The notes beneath the pieces are model-generated. The model saw only the letters and a program-made list of their open reading frames with translations, did not search any database and had not been told where the DNA came from. A DNA stretch of 64,000 nt from Bradyrhizobium sp. 4. Lineage in GTDB: Bacteria > Pseudomonadota > Alphaproteobacteria > Rhizobiales > Xanthobacteraceae. The position numbers and the translations under genes were made by a program. Positions 1 through 9,195 of this stretch are shown here, piece after piece. The stretch lies in the NCBI RefSeq assembly GCF_023100905.1, contig NZ_CP064686.1, positions 2,108,001-2,172,000 on the forward strand, read 5' to 3'. The stretch's first letter is position 1, and the number at the start of each line of letters is the position of its first letter.

Positions 1-1016
1 TCGTCCTTCTCCGCTTCCTTGACAAGGCTCTGGCCGAACACGTTCTGATAGGCCGGCGCGTTCGGCTTGGACTTGGCCTGGGTGCCGGTCGCAACGTCGA
101 ACTTGACCACGGCGTGGTACTTGTCGGCGGAGGCTTCCGCCGGGCCGTAGCCCTTGCCCTTCTGCGTCACGACGTGAACCAGGATCGGGCCGGTCTCCAT
201 GTCGCGCACGTTCTTCAGAACGGGCAGAAGATGGTCGAGGTTATGGCCGTCGATCGGGCCGACGTAATAGAAGCCGAGCTCCTCGAACAGCGTGCCGCCG
301 TCCATCATGAAGCCGCGGGAATATTCCTCGACGCGGTTGGCGCGGCTGGCGATGATCTTGGGCAAGCGCTTGTTGATCTGCTTGGCCGCATCGCGCAGCG
401 TGCGGTAGGTCTTGCCCGAGTAGAGCCGCGACAGGTAGGCGCTCATCGCGCCGACCGGCGGTGCGATCGACATGTCGTTGTCGTTGAGGATGACGATCAG
501 GCGCGAGTTCATCGCACCCGCATTGTTCATGGCCTCATAGGCCATGCCCGCCGACATCGCGCCGTCACCGATGACGGCGATAACGTTGTTCTTGCCGCCA
601 GCGAGGTCGCGCGCGACCGCCATGCCGAGGCCGGCGGAGATCGAGGTCGAGGAATGCGCGGCTCCGAACGGATCGTAATCGCTCTCGCTGCGCTTGGTGA
701 AGCCGGACAGACCGCCGCCGGTGCGCAGTGTGCGGATGCGATCGCGCCGGCCGGTGAGGATCTTGTGCGGATAGGCCTGGTGGCCGACGTCCCAGATCAG
801 CCGGTCGCGCGGGGTGTCGAAGACGTAATGGATCGCAGTGGTGAGCTCGACCACGCCGAGGCCTGCGCCGAAATGACCGCCGGTCACCGAGACGGCATCG
901 ATGGTCTCCTGACGCAGCTCGTCGGCGACCTGGCGAACCTGCTCGACCTTGAGCTTGCGCAGGTCGTCGGGCGTCCGGATGGTGTCGAGAAGCGGCGTTT
1001 TACTATATGCGTTCAC
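1..1016 (-). CDS. dxs: 1-deoxy-D-xylulose-5-phosphate synthase, 5' part (cut by window edge)
   Basis: Dxs condenses pyruvate and glyceraldehyde 3-phosphate into DXP, the entry step of the MEP isoprenoid pathway, using thiamine diphosphate in the cytosol. About 338 N-terminal residues of a normal ~640-660 are present; the 3' end lies left of base 1. Visible landmarks are the ThDP-binding run GDGAMSAGMAYEAMNNAG, the DVGHQAYPHKILTGR segment and the GPIDGHNLDHL segment. I place the start at the GTG of 1014-1016 (MNAYSKTPLLD), the usual rhizobial N-terminus; an in-frame TTG lies four codons upstream. Identity is certain, the start less so. Confidence 0.95.
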   Translation of the reverse strand, partial: MNAYSKTPLLDTIRTPDDLRKLKVEQVRQVADELRQETIDAVSVTGGHFGAGLGVVELTTAIHYVFDTPRDRLIWDVGHQAYPHKILTGRRDRIRTLRTGGGLSGFTKRSESDYDPFGAAHSSTSISAGLGMAVARDLAGGKNNVIAVIGDGAMSAGMAYEAMNNAGAMNSRLIVILNDNDMSIAPPVGAMSAYLSRLYSGKTYRTLRDAAKQINKRLPKIIASRANRVEEYSRGFMMDGGTLFEELGFYYVGPIDGHNLDHLLPVLKNVRDMETGPILVHVVTQKGKGYGPAEASADKYHAVVKFDVATGTQAKSKPNAPAYQNVFGQSLVKEAEKD

Positions 1017-1615
1017 GGCGATTTCCAATTTGTCAGCGCCGGAAGATCGTTCCGGTGCGCGATGGGTTTGCTCAATATCGGCGCAGCGCGAGTCCTTAAA
1101 CCGTCGGAGCCACCTGCATGGGGCAAAGCCCCGTCTTCAAGCTTAGGTGAGCTTAAGTGCTCTCCGGTTCAGTCTCTGTGATCCCTGTCACTTAGATCGG
1201 CTTCGTCCATCCCAGCCAATTCATCAGCAGTTTGAAGCGCTTGTCGTCGGCAATCAGTGCCTACGCAAGGCTTACAAAAAGCCACACTCCGCGCAGCTTT
1301 ACACCAAAGCTTGGGCCAAAGCCAACCCGCTGGGCCGATTACGGGCATGCACCCGCAACCCCCGGGCCAGAGTGGTTAATCCCGGCGCCAGCTCAAGAGT
1401 TCCAAGCTTGCTCGGTTCCTCGGCAGGTTTTTGGGGTGTGAGAAGCTGCTTTAGACCGGATTTTCGGAGACGATGGGCCCGCGTGAGGGAGTTCCATGAT
1501 CGCCCCGGGCCCCGGTTCGCTGGATCAAAGCAGCAGCAGCGGCCCGACAGGGACGTGCGATCATGAAAAATTGCGGGTGGCCGATGCGTAGGATGGGCGG
1601 CTTTGAAGGCGGCCC
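1017..1615. other. dxs-xseB intergenic region, no gene seen
   Basis: About 600 bases between the divergent ends of dxs and xseB. Open frames exist on the + strand but their translations are low-complexity, Arg/Ser/Pro-rich and match nothing I know. No tRNA, terminator or repeat was recognised. Confidence 0.5.
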
Positions 1616-1867
1616 TTACTGGACGTCGAGCGGCGCGGTGCCGGTGGCCTGGCCGCTGGCATCGGTGGTGATCTTGTCGACGCGCGCCTCAGCCTGGCGC
1701 AGCAACTCCTCGCAGCGGCGCTTCAGGGCCTCGCCGCGCTCGTAGATCGTCACGGATTCCTCGAGGGGCACCTTGCCGTCCTCGAGCCGCTTCACGATCG
1801 TTTCGAGTTCCTCGATGGCGCGTTCGAAGGTCAGCCTGGAGACGTCGATTTGGGTATTTTCGGCCAT
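1616..1867 (-). CDS. xseB: exodeoxyribonuclease VII small subunit
   Basis: XseB binds the large subunit XseA to form exonuclease VII, which degrades single-stranded DNA. The 83-residue product has the family core: the LTFERAIEELETIVKRLEDGKVPLEESVTIYERG run followed by a helical C-terminus with KRRCEELLRQAEARVDKI. The ATG at 1865-1867 is chosen because the longer open frame adds 20 residues that do not belong to the family, and the family normally starts just before ...ID(V)S-LTFE. It lies between an HDAC-like gene and dxs on the same strand, the order usual in Bradyrhizobium. Confidence 0.95.
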   Translation of the reverse strand: MAENTQIDVSRLTFERAIEELETIVKRLEDGKVPLEESVTIYERGEALKRRCEELLRQAEARVDKITTDASGQATGTAPLDVQ

Positions 1868-1940
1868 ATAAGTTTCCGATTGCCCGATTCGCTTCACGTC
1901 GGAGAAAGCAAAGTTTTGCGGGCGCAATGTGGCGGGTGCG

Positions 1941-2870
1941 TCAGGCGCCCATCAGGGCGCCGACATGCGCCGTAACAGATTCTTTCAGTCCTTGCAGGTC
2001 GTAGCCGCCTTCGAGCACAGAAACAACGCGCCCCCCTGCGGTCTTGTCGGCGAGGTCCATCAGCTTGCGCGTCACCCAGGCATAATCCTCCGCGCGCAAA
2101 TTCAGCGACGCCAGCGGATCGCGATAATGCGCGTCGAAGCCGGCAGAGATGACGAGCAGCTCCGGGCTGAATTTTTCGAGCTGCGGCAGGATCAAATTCT
2201 CGAACGCGATGCGGAATTCCGGCCCGCCGTCCTCGGAGGCGAGCGGCGCGTTGACGATGGTGTCGTGGTCGCCGCGCTCGCTCTTGGCACCGGTGCCCGG
2301 AAACAGCGGCATCTGGTGCGTCGAGCAGTACATCACGGTCGGGTCCGACCAGAAGATGTCCTGCGTGCCGTTGCCGTGATGCACGTCGAAATCGACGATG
2401 GCCGCGCGCTTGATGCCGTATTTGCGCTGCGCGTGGCGCGCGGCGATGGCGACGTTGTCGAAGAAGCAGAAGCCCATCGGTTTGCCGATCTCGGCGTGGT
2501 GGCCGGGCGGGCGCACCGCGACGAAGGCATTGCGATGCTCGCCCGCCATCACCGCTTCGGTCGCCGCGACCGCGCCGCCGACGCCGCGCATCACTGCTTC
2601 CCACGTGCCCGGCGACATCGAGGTGTCGCCATCGATATAGACCTGTCCGCTGGTCGGCGCGATGTGGCGCAGCTCCGTGACGTAGTGCTCGTTGTGGCAG
2701 AGCGTGACGAGGTCGAGATCGCCCTCCGGTGCCTGGTCGCGCACCAGGAACTGGAAGCGCTCATGCGACAGCGCCTCTTCCACCGCGCGCAGGCGGTCCG
2801 GCCTTTCAGGGTGTCCCGGCGGCGTGACGTGGTCGAGGCAGGCCTTGTGGGAGAGGAGAAGCGTACTCAT
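1941..2870 (-). CDS. histone deacetylase family protein (class II-like / acetylpolyamine amidohydrolase family)
   Basis: A 309-residue zinc hydrolase of the arginase-deacetylase fold. Metal and catalytic motifs are all present: RPPGHHAE (His-His charge relay), DFDVHHGNGTQ (Asp and His zinc ligands), GFDAHYRDPL (second Asp ligand) and the late LEGGYDL with the transition-state Tyr. Bacterial members deacetylate small amines or unidentified acyl-lysines; the substrate cannot be told from sequence. The stop lies 73 bases upstream of the xseB start, so co-transcription with xseB and dxs is likely. Confidence 0.9.
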   Translation of the reverse strand: MSTLLLSHKACLDHVTPPGHPERPDRLRAVEEALSHERFQFLVRDQAPEGDLDLVTLCHNEHYVTELRHIAPTSGQVYIDGDTSMSPGTWEAVMRGVGGAVAATEAVMAGEHRNAFVAVRPPGHHAEIGKPMGFCFFDNVAIAARHAQRKYGIKRAAIVDFDVHHGNGTQDIFWSDPTVMYCSTHQMPLFPGTGAKSERGDHDTIVNAPLASEDGGPEFRIAFENLILPQLEKFSPELLVISAGFDAHYRDPLASLNLRAEDYAWVTRKLMDLADKTAGGRVVSVLEGGYDLQGLKESVTAHVGALMGA

Positions 2871-3004
2871 CAGTCGGCCTCATGGGATGCGGGCTCTCGA
2901 CGTCGCTTGGCGCATCCGGCGCCAAAACGCAAATGCAAAACCCAATCTATGCGTTCCCCCGGGAATGGCAAACGGTGGTCCCGGACCGGTCCGTTTGATC
3001 CGGA

Positions 3005-4663
3005 TCAATTCACGCGCAGGATGCGGCTCAGCGGCAGCGGCCCGATCGGTCCGTGCGCCCTGAAGAACGCGAACAGCGCATCGGCGTCGTAGCCGCCATA
3101 TTGCGGCCCCGTGCCTTGTTTGGCGACCGTAAAGCCGTCGCCACCGACGGCGAGGTAATCGTTGAGGGTGACGCGGTAGCCGCTTCCGGCTTCGATCGGT
3201 CTGCCATTGAGCGTCATCTTCTCGTTGATCACGCGCTCGCCGTACGGCTTCGCCGCATCCCAGGCGTAACTGAACCCGTTCGAGACCTGGAGAATCCGCG
3301 GCCGCTTCGGATCGAGCCATTGCTGCTCCAGCATGTCCTTGAGCTGGCTGCTCGTGAGCGTCATGGTGACGAGCCGATTGCGAAACGGCTGGCTGGCGAA
3401 AACGTCGCCGAAGGTGATCGCGCCGTTCTCCTTTGGAACGATGTCGGTGCGGATGCCGCCGGGATTGGTGAGCGCGATGACGGCACCGCCATCCCTGGAG
3501 TCCCGGGTCGCGGCGAGCTGCGCGTCCGCAATGACGTCGCCGAGCGCGCTTTCGCCGGCCTCGTTCGGCACGCGTGACAGCGTCTGCGTCACCGATCCAG
3601 CCGGGCGATTGGCGATCGGCGCCGAAAGTCTGTCGTAGGCATCGATCAGTGCGGTCTGCTCGGGATCCCTAGGCAGCGAGGCATTGGCGACGAGGACGTT
3701 CTCGGCCTTGGCGCTGACGACGTCGCGCGTTGCCGGATCGAGCTTGAGATCGATCGCGGTGACCAGCGTACCGTATTTGTCGCCGCTGGTGACGAGCCGC
3801 CCGTCAATATCGCAGACATAAGCACGATGGGTGTGGCCACTGACGACGACGTCGACGGCGCGATCGAATTTCTTCACGATGTCGACGACCGGCCCGGTGA
3901 TGGCAGGGCATTCATTGTAGTCACCGGCCGGCTCGCCGCCCTGGTGGATCAGCACCACGATCGCCTCGACCCCGCGCGCCTTCAGCTGCGGCACCAGCGC
4001 GTTCACCGTCTCGGCTTCGTCGCGGAATTCGAGGCCCGTGACGCCCGATGGCGAGACGATGCCCGCGGTCTCCTTCAAGGTGAGCCCGATGAAGGCGATG
4101 GGGATGCCCTCGAACTCCCTGATCTCGTAAGGCGGCAGCACGCTCCTGCCGGTCGTGGTCTCGATGGTGGACGCCGCGAGATAGTGGAATTTGGCGCCCG
4201 TAAAGGGATGCGGCCCCTGACAGCCGTCGACGGGATGACAACCCCCGTTCTGCATCCGCAACAGCTCGGTCTTGCCCTCGTCGAATTCGTGATTGCCGAC
4301 CGAACTGATCGCGAGCCCCATCATCGAGAGCGACTCGATCGAAGGCTCGTCGTGGAACATTGCCGACAGGAACGGGCTCGCGCCGATCAGGTCGCCGGCG
4401 GCGACGAAGATCGTGTTCTTGTGGCCCTCGCGCAGCTGCTTCACCAGCGTCGCCATGTATTCGGCACCGCCGGCGGCCACCATCACCTTCCTGGACTTGT
4501 CCTCGGGATCGCTGATCCGGATGCCGCCCGGCGGCGGGCGCAGATTGCCGTGGAAATCGTTGATCGCGAGGATGCGCAGCTCGACGGGTGCGGCGGTTTG
4601 GGCGGACGCGGGCAGGCCGCCGAGCGCGAGCGAGAAGACGGTCAGGCGGAGAACATGTCGCAT
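3005..4663 (-). CDS. bifunctional metallophosphatase / 5'-nucleotidase (UshA family), periplasmic
   Basis: A 552-residue secreted enzyme hydrolysing nucleotides in the periplasm. The N-terminus is a signal peptide (MRHVLRL...GLPASAQ, cleavage near residue 21). The calcineurin-like domain follows: ILAINDFHGN, AAGDLIGASP, GNHEFDEG and SGHTH bind the two metals. The C-terminal 5'-nucleotidase domain (about 340-530) has NPGGIRTD, the FGDVFASQPF segment and VTLNDYLAVGGDGF. Length and domain order match UshA-type proteins. It sits alone between the HDAC and enoyl-CoA hydratase genes; its substrate (UDP-sugars, AMP or other) is not decided by the sequence. Confidence 0.92.
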   Translation of the reverse strand: MRHVLRLTVFSLALGGLPASAQTAAPVELRILAINDFHGNLRPPPGGIRISDPEDKSRKVMVAAGGAEYMATLVKQLREGHKNTIFVAAGDLIGASPFLSAMFHDEPSIESLSMMGLAISSVGNHEFDEGKTELLRMQNGGCHPVDGCQGPHPFTGAKFHYLAASTIETTTGRSVLPPYEIREFEGIPIAFIGLTLKETAGIVSPSGVTGLEFRDEAETVNALVPQLKARGVEAIVVLIHQGGEPAGDYNECPAITGPVVDIVKKFDRAVDVVVSGHTHRAYVCDIDGRLVTSGDKYGTLVTAIDLKLDPATRDVVSAKAENVLVANASLPRDPEQTALIDAYDRLSAPIANRPAGSVTQTLSRVPNEAGESALGDVIADAQLAATRDSRDGGAVIALTNPGGIRTDIVPKENGAITFGDVFASQPFRNRLVTMTLTSSQLKDMLEQQWLDPKRPRILQVSNGFSYAWDAAKPYGERVINEKMTLNGRPIEAGSGYRVTLNDYLAVGGDGFTVAKQGTGPQYGGYDADALFAFFRAHGPIGPLPLSRILRVN

Positions 4664-4742
4664 GGAACCAGACTAGTCGTTCCGCACGAAGATTTCACGA
4701 AAGTTCTCGCCGTCATTCCGCGGCGATGCGCCGGACGGCAGC

Positions 4743-5504
4743 CTATTTTTTCTTCTTCCGGTTCGCAAACGCGTTGAAGGCCGCGGTGGCTTCTTCCGAC
4801 TTCAGCCGCTCGCCGAACAAATGGGCCTCCTGGTCGATGCGGCGGGTGAGCTCCTCGGATGCGACGCGCAGCAGTTTGCGCGAGGTCGCGACCGCTTCGG
4901 CGGGGAGCCTGCAGATATCGCGCGCCACCTTGCGCGCCTCGACCTCGGTATGCCCCGGCGAGACCACGGTGTTGACGAAGCCGGCGGCATGCGCTTCGGC
5001 GGCCGTAAAAGTTCGTCCCATCACCAGCATGGCGAAGGCGCGCTGGTAGCCCATCGTATTCGGCATCAAGAGGCTGGACGCGCCGACCGGCACCAGCCCG
5101 AGATGGATGTAGGGCGCGGAGAAGGTCGCAGCGTTCGAGGCCAGCACATAGTCGCAATGGAACAGCATCACGGTGCCCATGCCGATCGACGCGCCGTCCA
5201 CGGCCGCGATCACCGGCTTGGCGTTGAGGGCGAGCGAATAGAGAAACTTCGCGCCGTCGGACAGCGTCTCGGGGCGGGACGTATCGGCGTGCATGAAATC
5301 GTCGATGTCGTCGCCGGCGGTGAACACGCCGGAGCCGCCGGTGATGATCATGCAGCGGATGTCGGGATTGTTCTGCGCGGTGTCGATCGCGCGGCTCATC
5401 TCCCGATACATGTCCTGCGTGATCGCGTTCTTCTTGCTCGGGCGACGCAGGGTGATCACGCGCGTTCCGCGCTCTTCGGTGACGATGATGTTGCCATTCG
5501 GCAT
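4743..5504 (-). CDS. enoyl-CoA hydratase/isomerase family protein
   Basis: A 253-residue crotonase-fold protein. The oxyanion-hole segments are visible (AGDDIDDF near residue 65 and DGASIGMGTVMLFHCDYVLAS near 105), followed by FSAPYIHLGLVPVGASSLLMP, where crotonases keep their second catalytic Glu; here that position is Val/Gly-like, so a hydratase reaction is not guaranteed and an isomerase-like activity is possible. The C-terminus is a lysine-rich tail. Beta-oxidation or an amino-acid degradation side branch is the likely role. The divergent MFS gene starts about 250 bases away. Confidence 0.88.
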   Translation of the reverse strand: MPNGNIIVTEERGTRVITLRRPSKKNAITQDMYREMSRAIDTAQNNPDIRCMIITGGSGVFTAGDDIDDFMHADTSRPETLSDGAKFLYSLALNAKPVIAAVDGASIGMGTVMLFHCDYVLASNAATFSAPYIHLGLVPVGASSLLMPNTMGYQRAFAMLVMGRTFTAAEAHAAGFVNTVVSPGHTEVEARKVARDICRLPAEAVATSRKLLRVASEELTRRIDQEAHLFGERLKSEEATAAFNAFANRKKKK

Positions 5505-5752
5505 GAAGGGGGCCCCTGCGGTCGCCGCGACACTGACATTGGCTAGACTCGCGAAACGTCAGCCTACATCATCTTGCAGGCGTGCCAATGCGCTGGCTCG
5601 ACCTTTTGGAGACCGAATTCGCGTGAGACGGGCGCATCACGCTCCCCGCTGTGCTGCGCGTTGCAACAATCGGCTACCTTTTTCATTTGAAAAACCCCTG
5701 GTTGTGGTGCACGATCGCCTCGCGCCGTTCCATTTGGCCGATTGCCCGATTG

Positions 5753-6994
5753 ATGATTGCCGCTACGCGTGTTGACGAATCCTCGCTGCACTATCGCGGT
5801 TGGCGCGTGGTGCTGGCCTGCTTCCTGATGGCTTTCTTCATGTTCGGCTTCGGTCTGTACGGCCAGGGCGTCTATCTCGCCGAGCTGCAGCGCGCCCATG
5901 GCTGGCCGGGCACGCTGGTCTCTGCGGCCAGCACCTTCTCCTTTCTCCTGACTGCCGTGCTCGTCATCTTCACCGACGATCTGCTCGCCCGCATCGGGCT
6001 GCGGTCGCTGATCCTGTGCGGCCTGTCGGCGCTCGGCGCTTCGACGGTGCTGCTGGCGTTGCTGCAGACGCCCTGGCAGCTCTACCTCGCCTATGCGCTG
6101 ATGTCGGTCGGCTGGACCGGCATGGGCACGGTGGTGATCGCGACCGTGCTGAACTCCTGGTTCGAACGGCGCCGCGGGCTCGCGCTCAGCCTCGCCTACA
6201 ACGGCGCGACCTGCGGCGGCATCGTGCTCGTGCCGCTGCTGCTGACGCTGAGCGGCAGCATCGGCTTCCGTTCCGCGATGCTGGCAGCCACTCTGGCGAT
6301 GGTGGTGCTGGTGCTGCCGGTGGTGGTCATCTTCACAGGCTGGCCGACGGAAATGCCGCCGACGCCGGGCGGGGATTCATTCGACGGCGGCACCGCGGTG
6401 CCTGCGGTTCACTCGCGCAAGACGCTGCTCGCCAACGCGGCGTTCTGGACCATGGTGCTGCCGATCGCGATCGCGCTGCTGGCGCAGATGGGATTCATCA
6501 TCCACCAGGTGACGTTCCTCGAACCGCTGATCGGCCGCGCCAGTGCGGGCCTTGCCGTCACCATCATGGCGGCGATGGCGGTAGTCGGGCGCCTGTCGCT
6601 CGGCCTGTTCGTGGACCGGCTCGATCCGCGGCTCGCCTGCGCGGCATCGATGACGAGCCAGGCGGCGGCTCTGTTCGTGCTTCTGCAAACCACGAACCCG
6701 ACCGTGCTGCTCGCGTGCTGCGCCGTCTACGGTTTCTCGATCGGCAACATGATCACGTTCCCGCCTTTGATCATCCAGCGCGAGATCGGCGCCAGCGCCT
6801 TCGCCGCCGCGATGGGACTGGGCACCTCGATCAGCGGCATCGTCAGTGCCTTCGGCCCCGGCATCGTCGGTCTTGTGCGCAGCGTAACCGGCGATTACAC
6901 GAGCGCGTTTGCGATGTGCGTGGTGCTAGATCTGGTGGCGACGGCCGTTGTGCTGTGGCGGCCGGGGAGACGCACGAAGCTCGCGGCTTCGTAG
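5753..6994 (+). CDS. MFS transporter (monocarboxylate/OFA-like)
   Basis: A 413-residue major facilitator with about twelve hydrophobic segments, starting WRVVLACFLMAFFMFGFGLYGQ and running in two six-helix halves with a hydrophilic loop near residues 195-215. The first loop carries LYGQGVYLAELQRAHGWPGTL, like the OFA/monocarboxylate porter subgroup. I start at ATG 5753 (MIAATRVDESSLHYRGW) because the extra 34 residues of the longer frame look non-coding and because family proteins begin just before helix 1. Substrate unknown. It ends convergently with the acyl-CoA dehydrogenase, sharing the palindrome 6990-7077. Confidence 0.9.
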   Translation: MIAATRVDESSLHYRGWRVVLACFLMAFFMFGFGLYGQGVYLAELQRAHGWPGTLVSAASTFSFLLTAVLVIFTDDLLARIGLRSLILCGLSALGASTVLLALLQTPWQLYLAYALMSVGWTGMGTVVIATVLNSWFERRRGLALSLAYNGATCGGIVLVPLLLTLSGSIGFRSAMLAATLAMVVLVLPVVVIFTGWPTEMPPTPGGDSFDGGTAVPAVHSRKTLLANAAFWTMVLPIAIALLAQMGFIIHQVTFLEPLIGRASAGLAVTIMAAMAVVGRLSLGLFVDRLDPRLACAASMTSQAAALFVLLQTTNPTVLLACCAVYGFSIGNMITFPPLIIQREIGASAFAAAMGLGTSISGIVSAFGPGIVGLVRSVTGDYTSAFAMCVVLDLVATAVVLWRPGRRTKLAAS

Positions 6995-7077
6995 CCCGGA
7001 TGGAGCGCAGCGCAATCCGGGGCCGTCATCGCTCGTGGCACGAATCCTGGATTGCGCTGCGCTCAATCCAGGCTACG
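6990..7077. repeat. REP-like inverted repeat between convergent genes
   Basis: Two 32-base arms (6990-7021 and 7046-7077) are reverse complements at 29 of 32 positions, separated by 24 bases; the core is GGAGCGCAGCGCAATCC. It starts inside the last codons of the MFS gene and stops 8 bases before the acyl-CoA dehydrogenase stop codon. Such GTAGCCCGGATGGAGCGCAG palindromes are scattered in rhizobial genomes. In RNA it would fold as a strong stem and could protect or end both convergent transcripts. Confidence 0.85.
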
Positions 7078-7085
7078 CATCCCAG

Positions 7086-8864
7086 CTATCCCAGCAGCAC
7101 CGCATCCGCCGCCGCGACCGACTCCGCGCTCTCCGTCACGGTGCGCTCGAGCGCGCCAGCCTGTACGGCGATGTTCTCGGCGAAGAAGCGCGCCAGCGAG
7201 ACGTAGCGCGCGGCGTCCGTGATGCCATCGGATTTCGCGGCGAGCGCTTCGGATGCCAGCATGCAGCCGCCGAGCGTGGCGCCGAACTGCTGCAGATACG
7301 GCGTCGCGCCGGCCAGCGCCTCGTTCGGCGCGGACGCAACCCGCTCCAGCAGCCATTTGCTGGTGCGGGTCAGCGCCTCCAGTGCCTCGCGCAATTTCAC
7401 GCCGGTGGTGCCGAAGGCGGGATCGTTGGAGGCTTCGACCTGCTTCACGGTGGCCGAGAGCTCGTCGAGCAGCGCCCACACCGATGCGCCGCCGTTGGCC
7501 GCGAGCTTTCGCGTGACGAGGTCGATGGCCTGGATGCCGTTGGTGCCCTCGTAGATCGCGGTGATGCGGGCATCGCGATAGTGCTGCGCCGCGCCGGTCT
7601 CCTCGATGAAGCCCATGCCGCCATGCACCTGCACGCCGAGATAGGCGACCTCGTTGCCGATGTCGGTGGAATAGCCCTTGGCCATCGGCGTCAGCAGCGC
7701 CGCGCGCGCGGCAGCGTCGGCGCGGACCTTCGGATCCCTGGCGCGTGTCGAGACGTCGATCGCGACCGCGGTCGCATAGCAGATGGTGCGCGCCGCCGCG
7801 GTCTGCGCCCGCATCCGCATCAGCATGCGCTTGACGTCGGGATGCACGAAGATCGGATCGGAGCCGTCACCCTTGTTGCCGAGGGCGCGGCCCTGCTTGC
7901 GCTCTTGTGCGTACGATAATGCCTGCTGATAGGCGCGGTCGGCGACACCGACGCCTTCGAGGCCGACGCCGAGGCGGGCCTGGTTCATCATCGTGAACAT
8001 GCAGCGCATGCCCTGGTTCTCTTCGCCGACCAGGAAGCCGATCGCGCCGCCATGGTCGCCCATGGTCATGGTGCAGGTGGGGGAGGCATGCATGCCGAGC
8101 TTGTGCTCGATGCCAGAGGCAAAAATGTCGTTGCGCGCACCGAGCGAGCCGTCTTCGTTCACTATGAATTTGGGAACGAGGAACAGCGATATCCCCTTGG
8201 TGCCGGCGGGCGCGTCCGGCAGGCGCGCCAGCACGAAATGCACGATGTTGTCGGTCATGTCGTGCTCGCCATAGGTGATGAAGATCTTCGTCCCCTTGAT
8301 GCGATAGGTGCCGTCGGCCTGCTTCTCGGCGCGGGTGCGCAGCGCGCCGACATCGGAGCCGGCCTGCGGCTCGGTCAGCTGCATCGTGCCGGTCCATTCG
8401 CCGGAGACGAGCTTTTCGAGATAGATTTTCTTCAGCTCGTCGCTGCCATGCGCGTCCAGCGCCTCCATCGCCGACGCCGTCAGCAGCGGGCAGAGGCCGA
8501 AGGCGACGTTGGCGGCACTCCAGATCTCGGTGCAGGCGGCGTTGATCGCGAGCGGCAGGCCCTGGCCGCCGAAATCCTCAGGGCCGGAGACCGCGTTCCA
8601 GCCGCCCTCGGTCCAGCGCTTGTAGGCATCCGGCCAGCCCGGCGCGGTCGTGACCTTGCCATCGCTGAGCTTGATGCCGTGCTCGTCGCCGACCTTGTTG
8701 AGCGGCGCCAGCACGTCGGTTGCGAACTTGCCGGCTTCCTCCAGCACGGCGCTCACGATATCGCCGTCGAGATCGCCGTAATGGCCGGCCTCCATGGCAG
8801 CCTTCAGGCCGGCGCCGTGGTTGAGCGACAGCAGCATGTCAGAGATCGGCGCGCGGTAGGTCAT
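7086..8864 (-). CDS. acyl-CoA dehydrogenase, long (DmdC/FadE-like) type with C-terminal extension
   Basis: A 592-residue FAD enzyme introducing the alpha-beta double bond into an acyl-CoA. It has the N-terminal helical domain, the flavin-binding strand region (WTGTMQLTEPQAGSDVGALRTRAE), the KIFITYGEHDMTDNIVHFVLARLP strand, and the helical C-terminal domain with MAKGYSTDIGNEVAYLGVQVHGGMGFIEE and YEGTNGIQAIDL, whose Glu is the catalytic base position in this subfamily. About 120 further residues form the extra C-terminal domain seen in ~590-residue members such as DmdC relatives. Physiological substrate unknown. Monocistronic as far as can be seen. Confidence 0.93.
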   Translation of the reverse strand: MTYRAPISDMLLSLNHGAGLKAAMEAGHYGDLDGDIVSAVLEEAGKFATDVLAPLNKVGDEHGIKLSDGKVTTAPGWPDAYKRWTEGGWNAVSGPEDFGGQGLPLAINAACTEIWSAANVAFGLCPLLTASAMEALDAHGSDELKKIYLEKLVSGEWTGTMQLTEPQAGSDVGALRTRAEKQADGTYRIKGTKIFITYGEHDMTDNIVHFVLARLPDAPAGTKGISLFLVPKFIVNEDGSLGARNDIFASGIEHKLGMHASPTCTMTMGDHGGAIGFLVGEENQGMRCMFTMMNQARLGVGLEGVGVADRAYQQALSYAQERKQGRALGNKGDGSDPIFVHPDVKRMLMRMRAQTAAARTICYATAVAIDVSTRARDPKVRADAAARAALLTPMAKGYSTDIGNEVAYLGVQVHGGMGFIEETGAAQHYRDARITAIYEGTNGIQAIDLVTRKLAANGGASVWALLDELSATVKQVEASNDPAFGTTGVKLREALEALTRTSKWLLERVASAPNEALAGATPYLQQFGATLGGCMLASEALAAKSDGITDAARYVSLARFFAENIAVQAGALERTVTESAESVAAADAVLLG

Positions 8865-9120
8865 GGCTCACTCCCGGAGAGACAGGTCTTGGCGTCGTAT
8901 TCCCATGAAACGGCGGAGGTCTCAACTGTCAGGAGGGGTGGCGGAACGCTCGTCGGGAACGGGCTGGCGTAGCGCTCATATGAGGCATGGCGCGGCGCCA
9001 CCCGCGCCTGTGGTATTTTGCCCCTCCGGGCGGTTGAAATGCCGCGCCGCTCCCTATAGACCGGCACCACTCGAGGGAATCCGCGGACGCTCGTGTCGCC
9101 GCCGTTCCCAAAGGGCCTGA

Positions 9121-9195
9121 TGGGGCGTAGCCAAGTGGTAAGGCAGCGGATTTTGATTCCGCCATTCGGAGGTTCGATCCCTCCCGCCCCAGCCA
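9121..9195 (+). tRNA. tRNA-Gln (anticodon UUG)
   Basis: A complete cloverleaf: acceptor stem TGGGGCG pairs with CGCCCCA (9185-9191), D-loop AGCCAAGTGGTAAGGC, anticodon stem GCGGA/TCCGC with loop TTTTGAT giving UUG, and T-arm GGAGGTTCGATCCCTCC. Discriminator G9192, encoded CCA at 9193-9195. Everything downstream to about 23 kb looks accessory, so this gene may mark the core/island border, but I found no second copy of its 3' end. Confidence 0.97.

Noticed and set aside
114..1181. Long + strand open frame opposite dxs
   Set aside because: It is the antisense shadow of dxs; composition is Arg/Asp/Val-rich without domains.
1929..4777. Long + strand frames opposite the HDAC and 5'-nucleotidase genes
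   Set aside because: High-GC antisense shadows; the minus-strand products have complete catalytic motifs.
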